A DNA stretch of 64,000 bases, from positions 5,062,501 to 5,126,500 of the forward strand of contig JAZARR010000221.1 of NCBI GenBank assembly GCA_037389465.1, in the 5' to 3' direction. The translations under genes were made by a program, and so were the position numbers. Of the stretch, positions 52,001-61,239 are shown in pieces. The DNA comes from Baylisascaris procyonis (Eukaryota; Nematoda; Chromadorea; Rhabditida; Ascarididae). The notes below the pieces were generated by a model. That model was given only the letters and a program-made list of their open reading frames with translations, was not told where the DNA came from and ran no database searches. Each line of letters starts with the position of its first letter. Within the stretch, counting starts at the first letter, position 1.

Positions 52001-55000
52001 TCTAAGTTATGGGCATTATTGATCCGCAATGCACCGAGATATACCTACGGAAATTGTGAATGGCTGAACACAATGAAAGCATTCTATGCGAGACTTCACA
52101 ATGCATCTGTCACTAACTATGTTCATATTGAAGGAAATTATTGAATTGGATCTTGACCGGGTGCCCGATGATGCGAAGGAATTAATTGCAATCTTGCGAG
52201 GCGAGCATGCCGCTTTACATATATGGGTCGATCTCGCTGTAAGTCTTTTCTTGCATTCGCAAATGTTTACTCATACAAGGGCACTAGTGCATTTTTCTGT
52301 ATATGTATCTGTTCAATTCGGAAATTGCTGGATTTGAAGTCAATTTGCTCTAATGTTATAAGTTTCTGATATGAGGAGTGTTGATGGTGTAAGGCGCTGA
52401 TACCTTCGTGGGACGAGTACGTTGACCTTTAAGTCCATTGCAAGCTTGTTCGTCAGTATTTGCAGAAAACCGATTAGATGGTGAAAATGATCTTTTAAAA
52501 TAGATCTGCAGGGTGGATGAGAGGTGTTGAGATGAAAATGTGGGTGTCTGATCGCATGCCTTTTGTTATGAGTTGGCGGTGACCGAAAGTTGACGTAATT
52601 AACGCGATTGCAAAAGCGTATGTTATATCAATATTTTAATGCACCTTTCTACTTATTACAACGATTTTTATCTAAACTTTTCAATGGTCTTTGCATAAAT
52701 TGTACCATTTAAGCTCACATAAAAGGATTTCACCGCGTGACTAAGCCTGAGATAACCCCAAGGTGTAACTTTCCTCTTTGTTGTTCGATGGCTGCTAACA
52801 AATCTAAATTTATTGCATTCCACATTCCTTATTTAAAGTAAAGTAGAAATAGAAAAAAATCAAAGTTGAATGGTGATTTATTAGCTAAAAATTAGCAACG
52901 ATGTATTCTTTGCAGTTAGCGTACTATAGACGAGGCAACGAAGCGGACTTTGTACGGATATTAGAGCTGAGTGGATCAGAAGCAAATCTCGACTATGCGG
53001 AATACCCAAGAGATCAAATGCGTGCTTTGGATACCCTCGCTGCCTACTATGTTATGCAGGTTATCTAAATTTCTATATTATTTCTCAGTTTTGAGTAATA
53101 GTTTTGAGATTATCGGTGTTAATTTTTCAATGAGTAAGCCAAATTATATGTATTATGAGTTATAAGGTCTCTACTCAGGATTGGTAAACTTATTTAATTT
53201 AGAATCATAAGGAGCGCAATAAAGAGAAGAAAAAAGAATGGCAAACAAAGGCCACCCTATTGTATACGACAGCCGATAAGATTATTATGTACGATACAAA
53301 TCACCTTCTTGGACGAGCATATTTTTGTCTTCTTGAGGGGAAAACTGATCAAGCTGAACAACAGTTCAACTTTGTACTTAATCAGGCTCGTTGTTCTCTT
53401 TTTATTTTTCTTGTTTTTATTTTTATCTATTCATTTCTTTTTTTTGAATGCGCTGAAAGATCGGTTCAGTTTTTTTTTTGCATGAATAATGTTCTCTTGT
53501 TTAAGAAATACTGTCGTGACGTTTAAACCCTTTCAGTTTACGAATCATATCCCGCTTCCTTGATTATTAACTTCAATGAAGAAGTATAGAGCGGTGAAAT
53601 TGCTTCGGCCGGTAAAGGAATCAAGGCATAATATGGTAGTCGTGGTTTCGAATATTTAGCTAGGATGACCTATCCTTCATTGATCGAGCTGCTAAGTCTG
53701 CGCACATAATGACACAGGAATCTGTCATGCCCCATTTGTTGAATAAAATTTAATGACTGTTGAATTTTATTTAAAGTTTAAAGTTTTATTATTGTTTGAA
53801 TGTAATGAAAAGATATATTTAGTTTTATTGCTTCTCGTAAACTTGCTTCCATTAATACGTTCTAATAGAGCGTTTCACTAAAAATGGGACGTTTTACTTT
53901 GTCTTTGTTTTCCTCAAACCTTCGTTGTTAAGTTGCTTTTCTCTTTAACTCTTGTTGAGTTTTAGGGCTTAGCCGGAAGACTGGATTGATGAAGGTCATC
54001 TGGAATGGAGGAAAAAATATAACTAGAACTTGAACGGGCATTTATAAGAGGATGAGCCTCTGATTTTTTTAAATATTCCTTTTTGATAGTTGTGCAGTTA
54101 GAATAGTAATCGAAACAAAATTTTTGTCTATGTGTTATGCAAAACTTCTGCGACAAAAAATCCATCCAAGTTTGCCTAAAAAAATTGTGAATTATCTTTA
54201 CCCTCGCTTATTCTTCTTTTCGTCCTCATCCTTCTCACATCTCTTCTCATTTATTAAATACTTGTCGTTATCAATTAACGTGGACATTATTTTGCATGAA
54301 TTTTTTTATTATTATTATTTTTTTTCAGGTTGGAGAGAACATTCCGGCAATGTTAGGCAAGGCATGTATTTTCTTCCAAAAGAAGGAATATCGCAAATCG
54401 CTGAACTGTTACAAAAGTGTACTACGGAAGAAGCCCGATTGTCCTGCCGATGTGAGACTCGGCATCGGCTATTGTCTCTCTAAATTGGGCAAAGTGGAAA
54501 AAGCAAGGTGTGCTTCAGTAAAAAAAAAAAAAAAAAATCCACTCGTTTGAGCACTTATCAATAATCTTTACAATATAACACGAAAAGTGGATGCTTCTAT
54601 ACGTTCCATGACGTCATCGAATCATAGTTGAAGTATTTGTTTTTTTATGAAATATTTGTCTCGTTTTTATGAGAAATATTGCTTTCATTTTGTTTATTTA
54701 TCATACGAAAGTTTAGAAAGAATTTTTTTCAACCTTTCAACGAATTTTTTTTTGTTTTTTCCAATTTATTTGCATAATATCAGGTGAAAATGGTGCGAGG
54801 ATGAGTTATGAGGGGATAAAAATTGTGAGGGGATTTCTCGTCTATATTCAAGGTGTCTTATTTTGTACTATTCATCTATTTTAGTGCTATTATTTTGTGT
54901 TTATTGCTAGGGTACTCACTTAGGGTACTACTAGTGTACTATTCACCGATTTTAGGGTTAAGTAATGCTTCAACGAGAGAAGCTAAAGCGCACAGAATAG

Positions 55001-58000
55001 TTATCGTTTTGCCTTGTCTACTGCGCAGTCGGTTGTGAAGCTCCGACCAGAATTTTGGCCCCACTCAGCCGAGCCACCCCGCCAAGCACCCTCATCGGGA
55101 CAGGGGCAGCAGAACAAGTCCAGACAGTCGTAGGAGGAACGACGGTGGATCACCTCGTTAGCATCCGACTGGCAGGAGACGAGTTTAAGCCCTAACCTTC
55201 ACGCGACCGACCTGCAAGAAGAAGAGGCCCACCTAAAGACCACAGGAACCAACTGGACCAGAAAGGCATTGGATCAGAGGAGATGGAAGCGATATGAAGG
55301 GACATGTATTCGTAATGAATGCTATATTCGTTGAAAAATATAAATAAATAAATGACAATCCAAATTAAGCAGTAATACTGTTGTGCTTAATCGTATCGAA
55401 TATTGTAGATTGGCATTCGAACGTGTTTTGGAATTGGAACCACAAAACGTGCATGCATTGATAGCACTCGCAATTTTGGATATGAATAATTTGGATGCTG
55501 AAGGTATCCAGAATGGAGTGCAATCGCTTGGACGAGCCTATCAAATTGACCAAGAAAATCCGGTCGTACTCAATCACCTCGCCAATCATTTTTTCTACAG
55601 AAATGTTCGTAGTTCCTTGATAAGGGTGTTGTTATATTTGATTGAGTTTTTAATGAATATTTAAAAAAAAGTGTTCTGATTATCAGAAAGAAGTCTATAG
55701 CCGTTCCGTATGCTTCCGGATTCGCTTTAGAATGGGGAAGTCTATCCATAAACAGTCTGATGCCTTTGGCGACTTGTTTAGAATGGTTGGGGGAGGGAGG
55801 AGTGCTACGAAAAAGATGCATTTACCTCTCCAAAATTTTATTTCGGAACGCTGTTTTCTTCAATCACTTAAATATTCGCTGTCCTATTCCTCACTTCTTC
55901 TTTTTGGTTTTTATTTATGTTATGTTAATGAGCCTATAGTTGTGCGAACAGAAACATCCAAATGAGCAGAGACTCTTTTCTTCTCTCACTTTTCTTAGTC
56001 ACATATTTTAAGAGGCTCATAGTAGTGAGTATCGAAATAACATATCTAATTTTGAAGCTCAAGAATTCTGTTGCTTTGCTGATGGTAATATCTGCATATA
56101 TTATCTAGTATTTTTTGTTCTCATCTTGTTGCTTTATTAGAAATTGTGCAAAATTTCTGTACAAATGAGAGTTTATTAGTGATATCCTCACGCCATCGCA
56201 CCTCCCCATCTTCCCCTTCCCCATCCCCCATCACCTCATCCCTCTCCTCTTCTTCAGTAGAAGCGTATCCCTAATACGGCATTGTTCCTCCGAAGACTTC
56301 TCAGTTCCTCGTTTTATATTCATTACCGTGTCATATGAACATAACAACTTAAGGATATGGATCGTGTTGAGCATCTTGCATGGCACGCATTCCAAATAAC
56401 CGAAAATGAAGCGATGCGAGCCGAAAGTTGCTATCAACTAGCACGTAGTTTTCACCAACGAGGCAATTTTGAAAAGGCATTTCAGGTTTGAATTGAATAC
56501 TTTCTTTTTGTTACCGATATATTTTGTTGGGGTCATTTTTTATAATGGAAATGAAGAGATCATTTTTGAGACCATACGTAAATAATGAAATGAAAGCAAA
56601 CCAAAAACCAATGCATTTCGGCTAATCAACGCTTCCAAAAATTATTATTTTTTAAACCGTAACACTCTTCAGTAAACTCGTGATTGGGGTTATGTCCACC
56701 GATGAAAGCAACTTAGATCGAAATTGCAGTTTTTAGATGGTTGAAGATAATTAAATTAATACTGTTAGCCTCATGTGATCACCAAAGGTTATCAAGAAAA
56801 TGGTGATGGCCACTGTTGGTGCTCGAAGATGTAGTGGTTAAGTGCTTGAATGATGATTGACGACCGCCGTATCATATGAATTTCAGATTTTGCAGAATAA
56901 GACAGAAGGAAGGTTATTTTAAAATATCCTTCTTTCCTCCGAAAGTCGATCGCAGACGCCAGTGAAAAATAGATTGCGACTAACTTCTTTCGTTTCTCTT
57001 TCCGCTTTCTTGTCGTGAAAATTCTTCCTTTGCTATGCGCTTAGGCTATGCATTGTACATGTGGTGTAAATAGAGAGCTATTCGTTGTAAATTTATGTTT
57101 GCAAATCAAGAAAAAAAACACTCGATCTGAAAGGTATTTTTATCGCTATACTTTATATTCTCTATCAAATTTTACCTCAAATCTGATATAATTTTTTCCT
57201 TGAAAAATTTCAGCATTACTATCAGGCGACTCAATTTGCAACGCCGAGCTTTGTTCTTCCGTATTTTGGTCTTGGTCAAATGTATATTCATCGTGAAGAT
57301 TTAGATAACGTATGTGTTTTGATTATTCAATTCTGCAGACATGATATTATTTTTCACAGTGATGACTATGGGAATCGATAATGAATTCACAATTTGCATT
57401 GATCATCTAACAGTTGCATATGTGGAGAAAATTTTTTTTAGCGAAGAGGAATTGGCACTGTGTTTGGTATTCACATGGAGATTTTTTGTTTTGAAATATT
57501 CAAACTTTTTTTAGACTGAAAAATATTTTTTGTGCTTCTGTTGAGTATGTGCCGCATGCGGAAGCACGTCCTCTGTCTTTGTTTTGAACGATAGGAGACT
57601 GGGTGATACTGCATTTGGCGCTGTAATGAATATAAGATTAGGGAATAAAGCATATTGGATAATAGTGATATAACAATTATTTCCGCCATTCCTAGTTCTT
57701 CAACTTCAATGGAAATACGATAGCACTGTGATTAAATTTGGCAGAATAAGAAATTTTTTAGTTTGCCAGAAGTTTTGCGTCATGTCGACTTCTCTGAGTA
57801 TATGGAACTTATGTGAGCGAGTCGAACCAATAAAAATGTGAACGTATAGTTGCGCAGATTTGATTATCTATCGGCAATTATTGCTAATAGTTCATCTGCT
57901 GAGTGGGAAGATAGAAGTGCGCACCGTATCGGCTTATCCGAAACGTTTTTTTAAAATTGTTTTTATGCCTTGTATGAGACTATTAGGAGATGTTTTTATT

Positions 58001-61000
58001 GATTGCAGGCGATCACTTGCTTCGAGAAAGTGTTGAAGCTATACCCGTCGAACTACGATACGTTGAAGGTTTTAGGATCGCTCTATGCACATTCCGAGCC
58101 AACAGAACAACAAGAAAAAATTGAGAGAAGAAAAAAAGCGAAAGAAATGTTGAAAAAGGTTGTTGAAATGTGCCCAGAAGATGTTGAAGCACTCATCGAA
58201 CTTGCACAATTGACCGAATCTTCCGATCCTCAGGTAAGCATTTTAATTTATTCATTCTGTTCATATAGTTTCGCTTCCGAGCCTGTATTAGTAGATCGTC
58301 TTATATCTAACAAACGATCTCTATTTTGCTAGTAATATTGTTGAGTTGTAGTTTTCGTGTATTCCCACAAGAGATTCGCATTGTTCATACAGTATTTGAG
58401 AATTCCACAAATTTCCTCTTTTTCTTTCTTGCAGGAAACAAATGTTACCCAAGGATTCAAGTATGTTTGGTTTCTGATGAAGTTGGAAAGGTATGTTGTA
58501 AATGAGTATAAAATTTGCAGGCATCACTGGATGCGTATACAAAGGCATCCGAATTCTTAGAGAATACACTTGAGGTTGATGTACCACCTGAAATCACTAA
58601 CAATATCGGCTCATTATATTTTTCTATGGGTCAATATGAAAAGGCAAAGGTAAGACTCGATCAATTGGCATTTTTTATTAGCAGTTAGCATCAATTGGCA
58701 TTATCATTTCTATATCGAATTGAATATTGCGCTTCAATACTGTGCATCAATCCATATATTACTGTTTACAATAATCTCTTCACTATGCATTAGTTAGCTG
58801 CGCTGATAGCATTACTGTTTGAATGCTAAAAGCTCAGCTGCATTACTCTCTAAACTCAAAAAAAATTTGCAGAAATTTTGCGACTAAAATTTTCAAAAAG
58901 ACTCTCATGTAGGCGGCTGTTTGTTGCAGTAATATATGAATAGCGTTTACGGCATTCAAATTTTTCCCTTTTTTTTTGGTTTGCAGAAATCTTTTGAATT
59001 AGCGTCGCGGAAATTGGCAGAAGATATCGCCGCGGGAAATAGTGATTTGGCAGCTTTGCAAACTACGGTAACATATAATTTGGCACGATGCATGGAAATG
59101 TTATGTTTATTCGATGAAGCCGAACGTCTCTATAAAGGAATTTTGCATGAGAAGCAAAACTATATCGATTGTAGGTTATTTTCTTTCATATATTCAAATC
59201 ATCATATTGAATCGTTCATGAGATCCTTGCCTATGTTGGTTGCAACTTCTCAAACTTAACATACAATTAAAAGGAAATTACGTTGTTGATGAATTTTTGA
59301 AATGGATTTATGCGCTGGGAAAGAATGAGAGCTGATTCTAATATAGCTTAATGAACAAGTTGGAACTTATGCTGTTCACAGTTGATGCTCAGCTATATTC
59401 AGAATCGAGTTCATGGAAATTTGACTTTTTTTACCAAAAGTTCACCCACATCAATTTCCTTCTGTGACCCCGTATTTCATAGAACTGTCCATCTTTTCGA
59501 GGACGATGCTTTCCCAGGCATTCCAACTGACTACAGAGCCTTAAACTAGGCTCTTTTTATTTTACTAGAAAAGTCAATGGCTTAAAAAGGATAGAAGATC
59601 GGAAATTCCTGATCAAATGGTGCTGAAAGTTTTCTGGATTGGCTGAGGAGAGCAATCGCAACAATATTTCGCCGCAGCACAGTTATTTCCGGTAAAGACA
59701 AATACAGTAAGTTGCAGGTTATATGCGATTGGGATGTCTTGCTCGAGATAAGGGTCAAATCTACGAATCGTCTGTTTGGTTTAAGGTTTGATATTCATTT
59801 CATTCATTGTTTACTTCAATTTGGAAGGTGCTCTAATTTTAGATTTTTAATTGATATATGTGTTTTCTTCCTTTTATAAGTGAAATAATCCTTTTCCTGT
59901 AGCTATATGGTTATGCGTTATTAGTTTACACTTCGAAGCAATGTTTGTTTATTTAATTAAACAATCCTGGTACTTATCTTTTTTTAAATCTTTATTTTTG
60001 CGACCTCTGTCTTTATTTGAGGTTGGTTGATTTAAGTTGTGGTGGAATTAGGCTGGCAGGAACAATATAGCCTTAATGCTAGTCATGCAGTAATTAATAG
60101 ATCTCAATATCGGTAAAAAATATTCTAGTTGGCAGCCGGTCGATTTGCAGGAAGCGATGGGTGTAAGTCAGACGCATGCAGATGCATGGAGTCTAATCGG
60201 CAATCTGCATATGTCGAAATGTGAATGGGCACCCGCACAGAAAAAGTTTGAGTATATCCTCAAACTTAATGAATACCATAATGATCCGTACAGCTTGGTT
60301 GCACTTGGAAATGTTTGGTTGGAAACATTGTCGTCGGTACATCGAAAACGTGAAAAAGTATGTGATCTTATATGGCATATCGATTGTAGTCTAGGCACTC
60401 ATTGCTGACGTGTCTACACCTTTTGATTAGATTCTAGATTTTGATAGCCACATATTTATCGTTCTTGTCGTCTTTCTTAATGGAATATGGAAGAGAAGGA
60501 AAGAGAAAGAAGAGGATAGGCTGGTGTGAGACGTTCTTATTTGTAATATGCGTTATCTGATTTCATATGGCCATGAAACGTTCAGTTTTGAGGATGGTTA
60601 TCATGCTGGGGCATTGTTGTATTATTAATTTCAAGTCCATCTTGAACTAAATAGTTATAATATAGGGTGAAAAATAAATTTTTTAACCTCCAAGACTGCA
60701 TATCCTCAATTAGGATCGTTGCAAACAGTATCCGCATTGTGGTTTGGGATATTTATGTTCGTGTTATGATTGTATTTGCTGATGGGCGTTTAATCGAAAA
60801 AAAAAGAGCAATTATGCGCCTAGGTGCACGAATTATATAACCATCAACTATAAAAGTCGACTGTTCATGGATTTTGTTTATTGATTTTGAGTTGATTTTT
60901 AGGATAAAGACTATCGTGAGAGAGCGTTAATGATGTACAGTAAAGCGTTGAAGGTACATCCAAAGAATATCTGGGCTGCAAATGGAATCGGTACTTCTTT

Positions 61001-61192
61001 CTTTTTTTTCAATTTTATGACGGGTTTATTTCCTTAAATTGTTTTGCTGCTGAAAAGTCTAAGTTCACCCAATAGCAAGATTTATTGATGTGGTCTTAAA
61101 ATGGATTATTGAATAACCAATAGACAGAGTTTAGTTGCCGATCGTTTCTTCATGGCTTTGGCAGTGCGCGGTGAATAGACATATGTTTCGAC

Positions 61193-61239
<47 letters not shown>

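Noticed and set aside
58432..58470. Possible micro-exon GAAACAAATGTTACC between CTR9 exons 9 and 10
   Set aside because: Its length does not keep phase, and human CTR9 has no residues at that place.
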